64,000 nt of DNA from Amycolatopsis thermophila (GTDB lineage Bacteria; Actinomycetota; Actinomycetes; Mycobacteriales; Pseudonocardiaceae), in the NCBI RefSeq assembly GCF_030814215.1, contig NZ_JAUSUT010000001.1, positions 806,001 through 870,000 of the forward strand. The letters run 5' to 3'. Below are positions 1 through 8,273 of this stretch, piece by piece. Under the pieces are notes generated by a model. The model had not been told where the DNA came from. It was given only the letters and a program-made list of their open reading frames with translations, and did no database searches. Both the position numbers and the translations under genes were made by a program. The stretch's first letter is position 1. Every line of letters begins with the position of its first letter.

Positions 1-45
1 CCCGGCTCCGCGCCGGGTGCGAATCCCTTGCTGAGCAGGGAATTC
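1..45 (-). terminator. tandem hairpins after leuD
   Basis: Two hairpins follow the leuD stop on the minus strand. One (21-45) pairs GAAT-CCC-TGCT with AGCA-GGG-ATTC, with single-base bulges. The other (1-17) is CCCGGC, loop TCCGC, GCCGGG. No clear U run is visible before the window edge, so transcription termination is inferred from position and stem strength. Confidence 0.55.
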
Positions 46-48
46 GTG

Positions 49-651
49 TTACCCGGCGGTCACCGGGGTGGTCACCGGCTTCCAGCTGGGACGCTGCGAC
101 TCGAACCGGTCGATCGCCTCGGCGTGTCGCAGGGTGAGAGCGATGTCATCGAGCCCCTCCAGCAGCCGCCAGCGGGTGTAGTCGTCGATCGAGAAGGTCG
201 TCTGGAAGTCCTTGGCCCGCACGGTCTTCTCCTCGAGGTCGACCGTGACCTCCGTGCCGGGGTCGTTCTCGAGGATCTTCCACAGCTGCTCGACGTCCGA
301 CTGCTCGCACTGGGCCGCGACCAGACCCTGCTTCCCGGAGTTGCCGCGGAAGATGTCGGCGAAGCGGGAGGAGATGACGACCCGGAAGCCGTAGTTCATC
401 AATGCCCAGACAGCGTGTTCGCGCGAAGACCCGGTACCGAAGTCCGGGCCGGCGACCAGCACGCTGCCGGCCTTGAACGGCTCCTGGTTGAGGATGAAGC
501 TCTCGTCGGCCCGCCAGGCCGCGAACAGCCCGTCCTCGAAACCGGTGCGGCTGACCCGCTTCAGGTAGACGGCCGGGATGATCTGGTCAGTGTCCACGTT
601 GGACCTGCGCAGGGGCACTCCGATGCCGGTGTGCGTCTTGAACGGCTCCAT
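49..651 (-). CDS. leuD: 3-isopropylmalate dehydratase small subunit
   Basis: LeuD, 200 aa, is the swivel-domain subunit that with LeuC isomerises 2-isopropylmalate to 3-isopropylmalate in leucine synthesis in the cytoplasm. The N-terminus carries the family motif NVDTDQIIP (residues 18-26), and GSSREHA (74-80) is the conserved substrate-contacting loop. Length is normal for the bacterial subunit. The ATG at 651 is chosen because the protein then begins at the family's usual MEPF position and GAAGGAG lies just upstream. It starts 14 nt after the leuC stop, so the two genes form one transcription unit. An in-frame extension upstream would run into leuC and is rejected. Confidence 0.97.
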   Translation of the reverse strand: MEPFKTHTGIGVPLRRSNVDTDQIIPAVYLKRVSRTGFEDGLFAAWRADESFILNQEPFKAGSVLVAGPDFGTGSSREHAVWALMNYGFRVVISSRFADIFRGNSGKQGLVAAQCEQSDVEQLWKILENDPGTEVTVDLEEKTVRAKDFQTTFSIDDYTRWRLLEGLDDIALTLRHAEAIDRFESQRPSWKPVTTPVTAG

Positions 652-665
652 GGTGGTGGGCTCCT

Positions 666-2081
666 TCAGTTCAGGTCGTCGGGGCTGGACAGCGTGCCGC
701 GGACGGCCGTCGCGGCCGCGACGAGCGGCGAGACGAGGTGGGTGCGCCCACCCTTGCCCTGCCGGCCCTCGAAGTTGCGGTTGGAGGTCGACGCGCTCCG
801 CTCGCCGGGCGCCAGCTGGTCCGGGTTCATGCCCAGGCACATCGAGCAGCCCGCCTGGCGCCACTCGGCACCGGCGTCGAGGAAGACCTTGTCCAGCCCC
901 TCGGCCTCGGCGGCCTGCCGCACCCGCATCGAGCCGGGGACCACGAGCATCCGGACCCCCTCGGCCACCCTGCGGCCCTGCAGCACCTCCGCGGCGGCCC
1001 GCAGGTCCTCGATCCGTCCGTTGGTGCACGAACCGAGGAACACGGTGTCGACCTTGATCTCGCGCAGCGGGGTGCCCGGCTTGAGGTCCATATAGGACAG
1101 GGCCTTCTCGGCCGCGAAGCGCTCGTTCTCGTCGGCGATCTGCTCGGGGTCCGGCACGGACTCGCCCAGCGGCAGGCCCTGGCCGGGGTTGGTGCCCCAG
1201 GTCACGAACGGGGTGAGGGAGTCGGCGTCGAGGTGGACCTCGGCGTCGAACTCGGCGCCCTCGTCGGTGCGCAGCGACTTCCAGTTCTCCACCGCGGCGT
1301 CCCAGTCGGCGCCCTTCGGGGCGTGCGGGCGGCCCTTGAGGTAGGCGAACGTGGTCTCGTCCGGCGCGATCATGCCGGCGCGGGCGCCCGCCTCGATCGA
1401 CATGTTGCAGATCGTCATGCGGGCTTCCATCGACAGCGCCTCGATCGCGCTGCCCCGGTACTCCAGGACGTAGCCCTGCCCGCCGCCGGTGCCGATCTTG
1501 GCGATGACGGCGAGGATGACGTCCTTCGCGGTGACGCCCGGGCGGAGCCGGCCGTCCACGTTGATCGCCATCGTCTTGAACGGCTTCAGCGGCAGGGTCT
1601 GGGTGGCCAGCACGTGCTCCACCTCGGAGGTGCCGATGCCGAACGCCATCGCGCCGAAGGCGCCGTGGGTGGAGGTGTGGCTGTCACCGCAGACGACCGT
1701 CATGCCGGGCTGGGTCAGGCCCAGCTGCGGGCCGATGACGTGCACGATGCCCTGCTCGGCGTCGCCCATCGGGTGCAGCCGGACGCCGAACTCCTTGCAG
1801 TTCTTCCGAAGCGTCTCGACCTGGGTGCGCGACACCGGGTCGGCGATCGGGAGTTCGATGTCGACGGTCGGGACGTTGTGGTCCTCGGTCGCGATGGTCA
1901 GGTCCGGGCGCCGCACCTTGCGCCCCGCCAGGCGGAGGCCGTCGAAGGCCTGCGGGCTGGTGACTTCGTGCACCAGGTGCAGGTCGATGTAGAGCAGGTC
2001 GGGCTCGGCTCCTTCACCGCGGCGCACGGTGTGCGCCTCCCACACCTTCTCGGCCAGGGTCCGTGGCCGCGTGGTGGTCAT
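666..2081 (-). CDS. leuC: 3-isopropylmalate dehydratase large subunit
   Basis: LeuC, 471 aa, is the aconitase-fold 4Fe-4S subunit of isopropylmalate isomerase, partner of LeuD encoded immediately downstream. The cluster-binding cysteines are visible in GSCTNGR (around residue 350) and GCSMCLG (around 410), together with [14 protein letters not shown] near residue 130. The start at 2081 (MTTTRPRTL) is preceded by GGAGGAG at ideal distance; a longer in-frame start at 2114 lacks this. The gene is divergent from an IclR-family regulator, the arrangement known for ndgR in Streptomyces, and the shared 131-bp gap contains three inverted repeats. Leucine-responsive control through that regulator is likely but inferred. 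Confidence 0.97.
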   Translation of the reverse strand: MTTTRPRTLAEKVWEAHTVRRGEGAEPDLLYIDLHLVHEVTSPQAFDGLRLAGRKVRRPDLTIATEDHNVPTVDIELPIADPVSRTQVETLRKNCKEFGVRLHPMGDAEQGIVHVIGPQLGLTQPGMTVVCGDSHTSTHGAFGAMAFGIGTSEVEHVLATQTLPLKPFKTMAINVDGRLRPGVTAKDVILAVIAKIGTGGGQGYVLEYRGSAIEALSMEARMTICNMSIEAGARAGMIAPDETTFAYLKGRPHAPKGADWDAAVENWKSLRTDEGAEFDAEVHLDADSLTPFVTWGTNPGQGLPLGESVPDPEQIADENERFAAEKALSYMDLKPGTPLREIKVDTVFLGSCTNGRIEDLRAAAEVLQGRRVAEGVRMLVVPGSMRVRQAAEAEGLDKVFLDAGAEWRQAGCSMCLGMNPDQLAPGERSASTSNRNFEGRQGKGGRTHLVSPLVAAATAVRGTLSSPDDLN

Positions 2082-2130
2082 CTGTGCTCCTCCCACGAGG
2101 TTGATTGGGAGCAAAGGAACCCGAGAGCGA

Positions 2131-2145
2131 CGCCGTATGACGGCG
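2131..2145. promoter_or_regulatory. inverted repeat in leuC leader
   Basis: CGCCGT and ACGGCG arms are separated by ATG, a perfect 6-bp inverted repeat about 50 bases upstream of leuC. It could be a small leader hairpin or an operator half. No U run or leader peptide accompanies it, so attenuation is not indicated here. Confidence 0.35.
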
Positions 2146-2168
2146 CCCGTGTCTCCGGTTCGATTTTC

Positions 2169-2206
2169 CCAGATTCTGGACTTCCCAAATGACGGGAAGC
2201 TAGTAT
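2169..2206 (+). promoter_or_regulatory. ndgR promoter with two palindromes
   Basis: A promoter for the IclR gene reads TGGACT (2177-2182), 18-nt spacer, TAGTAT (2201-2206); the GTG start is 7 nt further on, so the mRNA is probably leaderless. CCAGA-T-TCTGG (2169-2179) overlaps the -35 element. CTTCCC-N7-GGGAAG (2181-2199) fills the spacer. Both are perfect inverted repeats and sit where a regulator shared by leuC and its own gene would bind. Binding itself is inferred. Confidence 0.6.
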
Positions 2207-2212
2207 CGCGTC

Positions 2213-2932
2213 GTGGGACAGCATAGCTCTTCTGACCAGCAGAGCGGTATCGGCGTTCTGGACAAAGCCGTGGCCGTGCTGCAGGCCGTCGCCGAGGATC
2301 CGTGCGGGCTCGCCGAACTGTGCAGCCGGACCGGACTGCCGCGCGCGACCGCGCACCGGCTCGCCGTCGGGCTGGAGGTGCACCGCCTGCTGCGGCGCGG
2401 GCCGGACGGGCGGTGGCGCCCGGGTTCGGCCCTGGCCGAACTCGCCGGCGGGACCGCGGACCCGTTGCTGGACGCGGCGAGTTCGATCCTGCCGAAGCTC
2501 CGCGACATCACCGGGGAGAGCGTGCAGTTGTACCGGCGCGACGGCGTGCAGCGCGTGTGCGTGGCGACCGCCGAGCCGATGAGCGGTCTGCGCGACACGG
2601 TTCCGATCGGCACGCGGCTGTCCATGACGGCCGGTTCGGGCGCGAAGGTTCTCGCCGCGTGGTCGGATCCGCACACGCAGCGCACGATCCTGGCGGACGC
2701 GGTGTTCGGGGAACGGACGCTGCTGGAGGTGCGGCGGCGCGGCTGGGCGCAGAGCGTGGCCGAGCGCGAGCCCGGTGTGGCGAGCGTTTCCGCGCCGGTG
2801 CGGGATTCCGGCGGCAACGTCATCGCCGCGGTCTCGGTTTCCGGTCCGGTCGAACGGATCGGGCGCAAGCCCGGCGCGCGATGGGCGGCGGATCTGCTCG
2901 CGGCGGCGGAGGCGTTGCAGGAACGGTTGTAG
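2213..2932 (+). CDS. ndgR: IclR-family regulator, NdgR type
   Basis: A 239-aa IclR-family transcription factor: winged helix-turn-helix in residues about 12-65 ([19 protein letters not shown]), then the IclR effector domain, with [14 protein letters not shown] near residue 140. Divergence from leuCD is the hallmark of NdgR/LtbR proteins, which regulate leucine and branched-chain amino acid genes in Streptomyces and Corynebacterium; assignment rests on family plus context. The GTG at 2213 lies 7 nt after a good -10 element, implying leaderless translation. Palindromes in the promoter suggest autoregulation and coupled control of leuCD. The effector cannot be read from sequence. Confidence 0.88.
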   Translation: MGQHSSSDQQSGIGVLDKAVAVLQAVAEDPCGLAELCSRTGLPRATAHRLAVGLEVHRLLRRGPDGRWRPGSALAELAGGTADPLLDAASSILPKLRDITGESVQLYRRDGVQRVCVATAEPMSGLRDTVPIGTRLSMTAGSGAKVLAAWSDPHTQRTILADAVFGERTLLEVRRRGWAQSVAEREPGVASVSAPVRDSGGNVIAAVSVSGPVERIGRKPGARWAADLLAAAEALQERL

Positions 2933-3015
2933 CCGCCCGCTTCGGCGCCTCTCCCGCGCACGCGACCGCCGATATGAACATCGCACACGTGTTCGATTCG
3001 GTGTAGGGTGTCGTC

Positions 3016-3642
3016 ATGACCGCGGGGCTGCAGGGTTCGCTGTTCGGTCAGGCCGAGGAATGCTCGCTCGGATCCCTGGCCGAGGCGCGGCGGACGGAAC
3101 TGGGCGACGGCGCGTGGATCGATCTGCGCCCGGGCTGGCTGACGGGCGCGGACCTGTTGTTCGAGCGCCTGGCGTCGGACGTGCCGTGGCACGCGGAGCG
3201 GCGCCGGATGTACGACAGGGTCGTCGACGTGCCCCGGCTGTTGTGCTTCTACGGCGAGGACGAGCCGCTGCCGGACCCGGTGCTGGACGAGGCGCGGGAG
3301 GCGTTGAGCCGGCACTACGCCGGCGAGCTGGGCGAGCCGTTCCGCACGGCCGGGCTGTGCTTCTACCGCGACGGCCGGGACAGCGTGGCGTGGCACGGTG
3401 ACACGATCGGCCGCGGTTCACGCGAGGACACCATGGTGGCGATCGTGTCGGTCGGCGCGCCGCGGAGCCTGGTGCTGCGCCCGCGCGGCGGCGGGACCAC
3501 CGTGCGGCAACTGCTGGGCCCCGGGGATCTGATCGTGATGGGCGGCTCGTGCCAGCGCACGTGGGAGCACGCGGTGCCGAAGACGAGCAAACCGGTCGGG
3601 CCGCGGATCAGCATCCAGTTCCGGCCGCGCGGGGTGCGTTGA
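3016..3642 (+). CDS. AlkB-like 2-oxoglutarate/Fe(II) dioxygenase
   Basis: A 208-aa protein of the AlkB family, which oxidatively removes alkyl groups from nucleic acid bases using Fe(II) and 2-oxoglutarate. Iron ligands are H127 and D129 (WHGDT) and H185 (WEHAV). R197 in RISIQFR fits the 2-oxoglutarate contact and R203 the second conserved arginine. The N-terminal GLQGSLFGQ segment is common in actinobacterial homologues. ATG 3016 follows a TAGGGT -10 element (3004-3009) by 6 nt, so it is probably leaderless. It stands alone between ndgR and a convergent gene. Whether it repairs DNA, RNA or modifies something else cannot be told from sequence. Confidence 0.9.
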   Translation: MTAGLQGSLFGQAEECSLGSLAEARRTELGDGAWIDLRPGWLTGADLLFERLASDVPWHAERRRMYDRVVDVPRLLCFYGEDEPLPDPVLDEAREALSRHYAGELGEPFRTAGLCFYRDGRDSVAWHGDTIGRGSREDTMVAIVSVGAPRSLVLRPRGGGTTVRQLLGPGDLIVMGGSCQRTWEHAVPKTSKPVGPRISIQFRPRGVR

Positions 3643-3854
3643 AGTCCACCCGCGGCTTCGGCGGATCACTTGAACCGGCACGGCGGCCCGAGCCGGTCCG
3701 CGGGTGAATTCGCCGCCGAGGCAACCTTCGACTTGACGAAAGGACAGCAGGGTCTTCCCCAGTATCGTCCACCCGGTCGGTGGACGGGAGAACGCCGCGG
3801 GGGCACCCGGCGCCGGATGCCCTCAGCGACGTGTCGTCACCCCAGTGAAGAGGG

Positions 3855-4448
3855 TCAGTAACGCGCCCAGCGGTCGCCTAGCGTGGCCCATTCGCTTTCC
3901 CACCGCGCGGCACGCCTGCGGTCCAGCACGAAGCGCGTCACCCAGTACGCGGCGATCAGCACGAGAGCCGCCACGAGCCACGCGAAGATCCCCGCCAGTA
4001 CACCGGTCGTGGCCGCGTCGGTGGAGCTGATCGGCGCCGGCGCGGGATCGCCGGCCTCGTTCAGCCACACCGGGACCTTCGAACCGGCGGTCGCGCCCGG
4101 ATCGGCCGCCACGACGCCCGTCTTCGGCTCCCCACCGTTGTAGGTCCACTCCGCACGCACCCCGGCCGAGCCGCTCGTCGAGAACGCGCCCTCGGTCGCC
4201 GGCACCGGCGTCGGCGCGTCTTCGACCAGCGTCGCGGTCACCAGGTGCCGCGAAGCCTGTTGCTGCTCGGACACCGCCAGCTGGCCCCCGTACGTCCGGG
4301 AACCTGTGAACATCGCGAGCGGAATCGCGATGAGGAGACCCAGCACCACCACCAACAGCAGTGCGGCCTCGACCCGGTCGGACGTTCTGGCCAACGGGTT
4401 GCGACCGATGTGCAGGCGTCGCCAGAAACGCCCGATTGGTCCGGTCAC
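3855..4448 (-). CDS. Rv1733c-like two-TM membrane protein
   Basis: A 197-aa membrane protein with the layout of actinobacterial Rv1733c-family proteins: a cytoplasmic N-terminus (GPIGRFWRRLHIGRNPLAR), a first membrane segment (about 35-55), a roughly 90-residue extracytoplasmic domain containing AEWTYNGGEP and VPVWLNEAGDP, a second membrane segment (about 150-172) and a basic cytoplasmic tail. Function is unknown. The GTG at 4448 is preferred because AAGGGGG lies 9-10 nt upstream; starts further out have poor coding character. It is monocistronic, and a strong palindrome (4547-4570) lies about 100 bases upstream. In M. tuberculosis the namesake is a dormancy-regulon antigen, but no such control is visible here. 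Confidence 0.8.
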   Translation of the reverse strand: MTGPIGRFWRRLHIGRNPLARTSDRVEAALLLVVVLGLLIAIPLAMFTGSRTYGGQLAVSEQQQASRHLVTATLVEDAPTPVPATEGAFSTSGSAGVRAEWTYNGGEPKTGVVAADPGATAGSKVPVWLNEAGDPAPAPISSTDAATTGVLAGIFAWLVAALVLIAAYWVTRFVLDRRRAARWESEWATLGDRWARY

Positions 4449-4546
4449 GGTCGAATCCCCCTTTCGTCTGCTCCCTCGGCAAGCACAATCGCAATACCCA
4501 CTGTGCCGCGCCCGTACCCGAATTGGCACTAAAACGAGACCAAGAC

Positions 4547-4570
4547 CGCTGTGAGGGGCCCCTCACAGCG
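4547..4570. repeat. perfect 24-bp palindrome
   Basis: CGCTGTGAGGGG (4547-4558) is followed directly by its exact reverse complement CCCCTCACAGCG (4559-4570). It lies about 100 bp upstream of the Rv1733c-like gene, too far for a core promoter element. It could be an operator, a dispersed palindromic intergenic repeat or a terminator stem. No second copy was seen in this window. Confidence 0.7.
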
Positions 4571-4756
4571 CACCAAGATCGGGATGTATCCATGCTGGCA
4601 CCGGTGAACGGTTCACAACATCGACCGAAAGGGCTTTCCGTGACCACCGGGAGACACGCAGCGTGACCGCCTGGACCTGGCCCAACCGCCGCGCGCGGGC
4701 CGGCGCGGACTGGTCACGGCAACACGGCGCTGTTATCGTCCCTTGATGGGGAGCAG

Positions 4757-4775
4757 TTGCGCGTTAATCGCGCAA
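4757..4775. repeat. 7-bp inverted repeat
   Basis: TTGCGCG, loop TTAAT, CGCGCAA is a perfect inverted repeat in an AT-richer stretch downstream of aac(2'). The form resembles a regulator site or a small RNA hairpin; there is no U run next to it. Confidence 0.5.
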
Positions 4776-4877
4776 TACCACTTCGGTGTTACACATTTGC
4801 CAGACAATTCCCGTCACATTTCTCGGAAACCCGCTGCGCCGAAAGAGTGACGACGAAAGCAGTGAAACAACGGGGCG

Positions 4878-5417
4878 TCACCAGACGTCGCCGTCGCGCC
4901 AATCGCACGTCAGCTCGGCGTCGGGCGTCAGCCCGTAGGGCAGCCCGAGGACGAGGACCCCGCCGGCCTCCTCCGGCGTCGCCCGGAGCCCGGACGGCGT
5001 GAGCGCCGACAGCGGACCGCGCCAGCACGCCCAGCCGCGCCCGCGGTAGAACGGGATCGCCTCGTCCGTCGCAGCGAGCGCACCGAACTCGTAGGCCTCA
5101 TGGACAACGCGCTCCAGCGGCTCCATCACCGCGGCCCCGTAGCCGCGCCGACGGCGGTCCGCCCGTACCCCGACTGCCTCCACGTATCCGGCTCGCCACG
5201 CCCGCCCGTCACAGAGCAGCCTCCGCTGCACCACCGACCCGTGGGCGACCGGTTCTCCGCCCTCCCACAGCAGGGCGTGCACGCCGCCGAGGGCGTGCTC
5301 CCAGTCGTGCTCGGTGATGTCGCCTTCGAAAACGTCGTACAACAGGTCGCGGGCCGCGGCGAGGGCCCGGGCGCCGAGATCGGCGGTGTGGGCGACCTGC
5401 AGGGTGACCTCGGCCAT
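4878..5417 (-). CDS. aac(2'): aminoglycoside 2'-N-acetyltransferase, AAC(2')-I type
   Basis: A 179-aa GNAT enzyme that closely resembles the chromosomal AAC(2')-I enzymes of mycobacteria, which acetylate the 2'-amine of aminoglycosides with acetyl-CoA. Family signatures seen are EGDITEHDWEHALGGVHAL (31-49), YVEAVGVRADRRRRGYG (78-94; the acetyl-CoA loop) and the C-terminal CDWRDGDVW (171-179), matching the mycobacterial enzymes in order and spacing. Length is right for the family. It is not linked to an antibiotic cluster or mobile element, so it looks intrinsic. Natural substrates in mycobacteria are debated; resistance conferred by this copy is inference. Confidence 0.9.
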   Translation of the reverse strand: MAEVTLQVAHTADLGARALAAARDLLYDVFEGDITEHDWEHALGGVHALLWEGGEPVAHGSVVQRRLLCDGRAWRAGYVEAVGVRADRRRRGYGAAVMEPLERVVHEAYEFGALAATDEAIPFYRGRGWACWRGPLSALTPSGLRATPEEAGGVLVLGLPYGLTPDAELTCDWRDGDVW

Positions 5418-5475
5418 ACTCGAGACTAGGACGGCGCGTCCCGGGTGGACAACGCGATTTCCTTGCCGGGCAACG

Positions 5476-5506
5476 AAAAAGACCGCCAGCCTGGTGGCTG
5501 ACGGTC
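5476..5506 (-). terminator. tRNA-Gln/tRNA-Glu terminator
   Basis: Read on the minus strand, GACCG and CAGCC arms pair with GGCTG and CGGTC across a four-base loop with one internal mismatch (5481-5506), followed directly by TTTTT (5476-5480). It stands just past tRNA-Glu and would end a tRNA-Gln/tRNA-Glu transcript. Confidence 0.9.
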
Positions 5507-5514
5507 CTTCTGCG

Positions 5515-5587
5515 TACCCCCGATGGGATTCGAACCCACGCTACCGGCGTGAGAGGCCGGCGTCCTAGGCCGCTAGACGACGGGGGC
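5515..5587 (-). tRNA. tRNA-Glu (CTC)
   Basis: The minus strand folds as a 73-nt cloverleaf. Acceptor arms are GCCCCCG and CGGGGGT, the anticodon loop reads CTCTCAC with anticodon CTC, and the T-loop is GGTTCGAATCC. CCA is not encoded; the bases after the discriminator read CG. It lies 55 nt after tRNA-Gln in the same orientation. Confidence 0.97.
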
Positions 5588-5642
5588 TAGGTCTTCCGTG
5601 TTGCGAGAGGAAACTTACCAGAGTGGTTTTTCCCTCTTGCAG

Positions 5643-5714
5643 CTGGGGTACCAGGACTCGAACCTAGACTAACAGAGCCAGAATCTGTCGTGCTGCCAAT
5701 TACACCATACCCCA
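5643..5714 (-). tRNA. tRNA-Gln (CTG)
   Basis: A 72-nt cloverleaf on the minus strand. Acceptor arms TGGGGTA and TACCCCA pair perfectly, the anticodon stem is ACAGA/TCTGT with anticodon CTG, and the T-loop is GGTTCGAGTCC. CCA is not encoded. Together with tRNA-Glu and the shared terminator it forms a short tRNA operon a little over 1 kb downstream of gltX, all in the same direction. Confidence 0.97.
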
Positions 5715-5829
5715 ACGGGTTTGCCCCTCCGATTCGCGACTCGGAGCAGCTCCGCTGGGAAGAAATATAGCCTAGGCCCGCCACCCCTGCGTCACCGGGG
5801 GTCGGGTCCAGCGCCGCGCGGGCGCCGCT

Positions 5830-6621
5830 CTAGCGCTGCGCGGGGACGCCGATCCGGGCGAACTCGCTGACCAGCAGCTGCGGCAGCTCGTCGAGGCCGC
5901 CGATGACGTGCACGCCCTCGGGCGCGCTCACCTCGCTGCCGGTCCGGTCGAGCCACACGCCCTCCAGACCCGCGTCACGGGCGCCCACGGCGTCGGTGTG
6001 CAGCTTGTCCCCGACGTGGGCGGCCTCACTCGGATCGCAGTCGAGCACCGCGCACACGGAGTGGAACATCACCGGATCGGGTTTGGCGGCGCCGACCTCG
6101 CCGGCGATGGCGACGTGGTCGAAGAAGCGGGTGAGGCCCAGATCGGCCAGTTTGGCCCGCTGGTGGGCGCCCGAGGCGTTGGTCACAGCGGCGATGAGGA
6201 CGTCCGCGGCGCGCAGCCACTCCAGACACGGCAGGACGTCGTCGAACAGGCGCCACGAACTGCGCAGCACCTCCTTGCGGCGGCACTCGAACCGGGCCAC
6301 GTCCTCCGGTTCCACCACGACGCCCAGCTCGGCGAGGAAGCACTGGGTGCGGCGCTGGTGCATGGACCCGTAGTCGATCTCACCGGCGACCACGCGCGCG
6401 ACGTGCCAGTCGGTGATCCGCTCCCACAGCGGCCACATGTCGGCGCGGCCGATGAGCAGCGCCAGCGCGCGCTTGCCCGCGGAGGTGAAGTCGATCAACG
6501 TGTCGTCGATGTCCAGGCACACCAGCCGGAGGCTCGACGGTCTCCACGGATCGGCCGGATCCCCCAGACCAGGCTCGGGGACACGGACGCGGGTAGGTGT
6601 GCCGGGACGCGCGAAATCCAC
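5830..6621 (-). CDS. HAD-superfamily hydrolase
   Basis: A 263-aa haloacid dehalogenase-like phosphatase. Motif I is LDIDDTLIDF (nucleophile D37, acid D39), motif II AAVTNASG, motif III AAKPDP and motif IV GDKLHTD, all in order and with catalytic residues intact. The cap region between motifs I and II is helical, as in class I (subfamily IA) enzymes. The first about 30 residues are proline-rich and not part of the fold, so a later start remains possible. It lies between the tRNAs and gltX on the same strand, without overlap. The substrate cannot be predicted. Confidence 0.88.
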   Translation of the reverse strand: MDFARPGTPTRVRVPEPGLGDPADPWRPSSLRLVCLDIDDTLIDFTSAGKRALALLIGRADMWPLWERITDWHVARVVAGEIDYGSMHQRRTQCFLAELGVVVEPEDVARFECRRKEVLRSSWRLFDDVLPCLEWLRAADVLIAAVTNASGAHQRAKLADLGLTRFFDHVAIAGEVGAAKPDPVMFHSVCAVLDCDPSEAAHVGDKLHTDAVGARDAGLEGVWLDRTGSEVSAPEGVHVIGGLDELPQLLVSEFARIGVPAQR

Positions 6622-6701
6622 CCAGCGAGGCTAGGCGAAGACTACGCTCAGCGGTTCGGCCGACAAGGTGATTCAGCGCGACGTTTCGAGCGCGGTCCGT
6701 T

Positions 6702-8183
6702 CTACTGAGGGTTGCCGGGCAGGGCGTTACGCAGACGTCCGAGTGAAACCTCGCGCCCCAGCAGCTCCATCGATTCGTACAACGGCGGCGACACGGTGCG
6801 ACCGGTGATCGCGACGCGAACCGGGGCGAAAGCCTTGCGCGGCTTGAGCCCCAGGCCCTCGACCAGCGCGTCCTTGAGCGCCTGCTCGATCGCCGCGGTC
6901 TCCCACGACGGCAGCGCTTCGAGCGCCTCGATCGACGCGCGCAGCACGGGCTCGGCGTCCGGCTTGAGGTTCTTGGCCGCGGCGTCCTCCTCGGGCGCGA
7001 ACTCCTCCTCGGGCACGAACAGGAAGCGCACCAGCGGGGCGGCGTCGGCCAGCACGGTGACGCGCTCCTGCACCAGCGGTGCGATGGTGCGCCAGCGCGC
7101 GAGCTGGTCCTCCGACGGCTCGGCGGGCAGGACCCCCGCCGTCTGCAGGTAGGGCACCACGCGCTGCACGAAGTCCTCGGCGTCGAGCGCGCGGACGTGC
7201 ACGCCGTTGATCGCCTCGGCCTTCTTGACGTCGAACCGCGCCGGGTTGGCGCTCACCTTCGAGATCTCGAAGGCCCGCACCAGCTCGTCGACCGTGAACG
7301 TGTCGCGGTCGTCGGCGATCGACCAGCCCAGCAGCGCCAGGTAGTTCAGCAGGCCCTCGCGGATGAAACCGCGGTCACGGTAGTTGAACAGGTTCGACTG
7401 GGGGTCGCGTTTGGACAGTTTCCGGTTGCCCTCGCCCATCACGTACGGCAGGTGGCCGAACTGCGGGGTGAACCCGGCCACGCCGATGCGTTCGAGGGCC
7501 CGGTACAGCGCGATCTGCCGCGGCGTCGACGGGAGCAGGTCCTCCCCGCGCAGGACGTGGGTGATCCGCATCAGCGCGTCGTCGACCGGGTTGGTCAGCG
7601 TGTACAGCGGATCGCCGTTGGCGCGCACCAGGACCGGGTCCGGGATCGAGCCGGCGGGGAACCTGATCTCGCCGCGCACCAGGTCGTTCCACGCCAGGTC
7701 CTCGTCCGGCATGCGCAGCCGCAGCACCGGGACCCGCCCCTCGGCGCGGTAGGCCTCGCGCTGCTGCGGGGTGAGGTCGCGGTCGAAGTTGTCGTAACCG
7801 AGTTGGGGGTCCTGGCCCGCCGCCTTGCGACGTTCCGCGACCTCCTCGTTGGTCGAGAACGCCTCGTACAGCTCGCCGGCCTCGAGCAGGCGGCGCGCGA
7901 CGTCGGCGTAGATGTCGCGGCGCTCGCTCTGCCGGTACGGGCCGTACTCGCCGCCGATGTCGGGGCCCTCGTCCCAGTCCAGACCGAGCCAGCGCAACGC
8001 CTCCAGCAGCTGCTGGTACGACTCCTCGCTGTCGCGGGCGGCGTCGGTGTCCTCGATGCGGAACACCAGGCTGCCGCCGTGGTGCCGGGCGAAGGCCCAG
8101 TTGAACAGCGCCGTGCGGATGAGCCCCACGTGCGGGGTTCCGGTCGGCGACGGGCAGAAGCGGGCGCGGACTGTCTCAGTCAT
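6702..8183 (-). CDS. gltX: glutamyl-tRNA synthetase
   Basis: GltX, 493 aa, a class I aminoacyl-tRNA synthetase that charges tRNA-Glu and, in organisms using GatCAB, also misacylates tRNA-Gln. The HIGH-type motif is HVGL (18-21) after FCPSPTGTP, and the KMSKS-type motif is KLSKR near residue 255. The C-terminal anticodon-binding domain is complete. This fits the window: tRNA-Gln and tRNA-Glu lie just downstream, gatCAB is 24-26 kb away, and no glutaminyl-tRNA synthetase is seen here. The gene is divergent from a flavin monooxygenase. Confidence 0.97.
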   Translation of the reverse strand: MTETVRARFCPSPTGTPHVGLIRTALFNWAFARHHGGSLVFRIEDTDAARDSEESYQQLLEALRWLGLDWDEGPDIGGEYGPYRQSERRDIYADVARRLLEAGELYEAFSTNEEVAERRKAAGQDPQLGYDNFDRDLTPQQREAYRAEGRVPVLRLRMPDEDLAWNDLVRGEIRFPAGSIPDPVLVRANGDPLYTLTNPVDDALMRITHVLRGEDLLPSTPRQIALYRALERIGVAGFTPQFGHLPYVMGEGNRKLSKRDPQSNLFNYRDRGFIREGLLNYLALLGWSIADDRDTFTVDELVRAFEISKVSANPARFDVKKAEAINGVHVRALDAEDFVQRVVPYLQTAGVLPAEPSEDQLARWRTIAPLVQERVTVLADAAPLVRFLFVPEEEFAPEEDAAAKNLKPDAEPVLRASIEALEALPSWETAAIEQALKDALVEGLGLKPRKAFAPVRVAITGRTVSPPLYESMELLGREVSLGRLRNALPGNPQ

Positions 8184-8273
8184 AACCTGTTCAGCCTATC
8201 CCGCTTGACGAGGCCACCGGAGAGCGCCATCCTGGTCTTATTCAACACGGGATGAATTAAGGGGATGGCGACC

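Larger units (their letters stand above)
4449..4877. other. gene-free interval with two palindromes
   Basis: These 429 bases between the aac(2') stop and the start of the Rv1733c-like gene hold no convincing coding region. They contain a perfect 24-bp palindrome (4547-4570) and a 7-bp-arm inverted repeat (4757-4775), listed separately. The segment 4740-4870 is visibly AT-richer than its surroundings. Confidence 0.6.

Noticed and set aside
2976-2994. GAACA-N9-TGTTC upstream of the AlkB-like gene as an SOS box
   Set aside because: The actinobacterial LexA site has a four-base spacer (TCGAAC-N4-GTTCGA-like). Nine bases do not fit, so damage control is not claimed.
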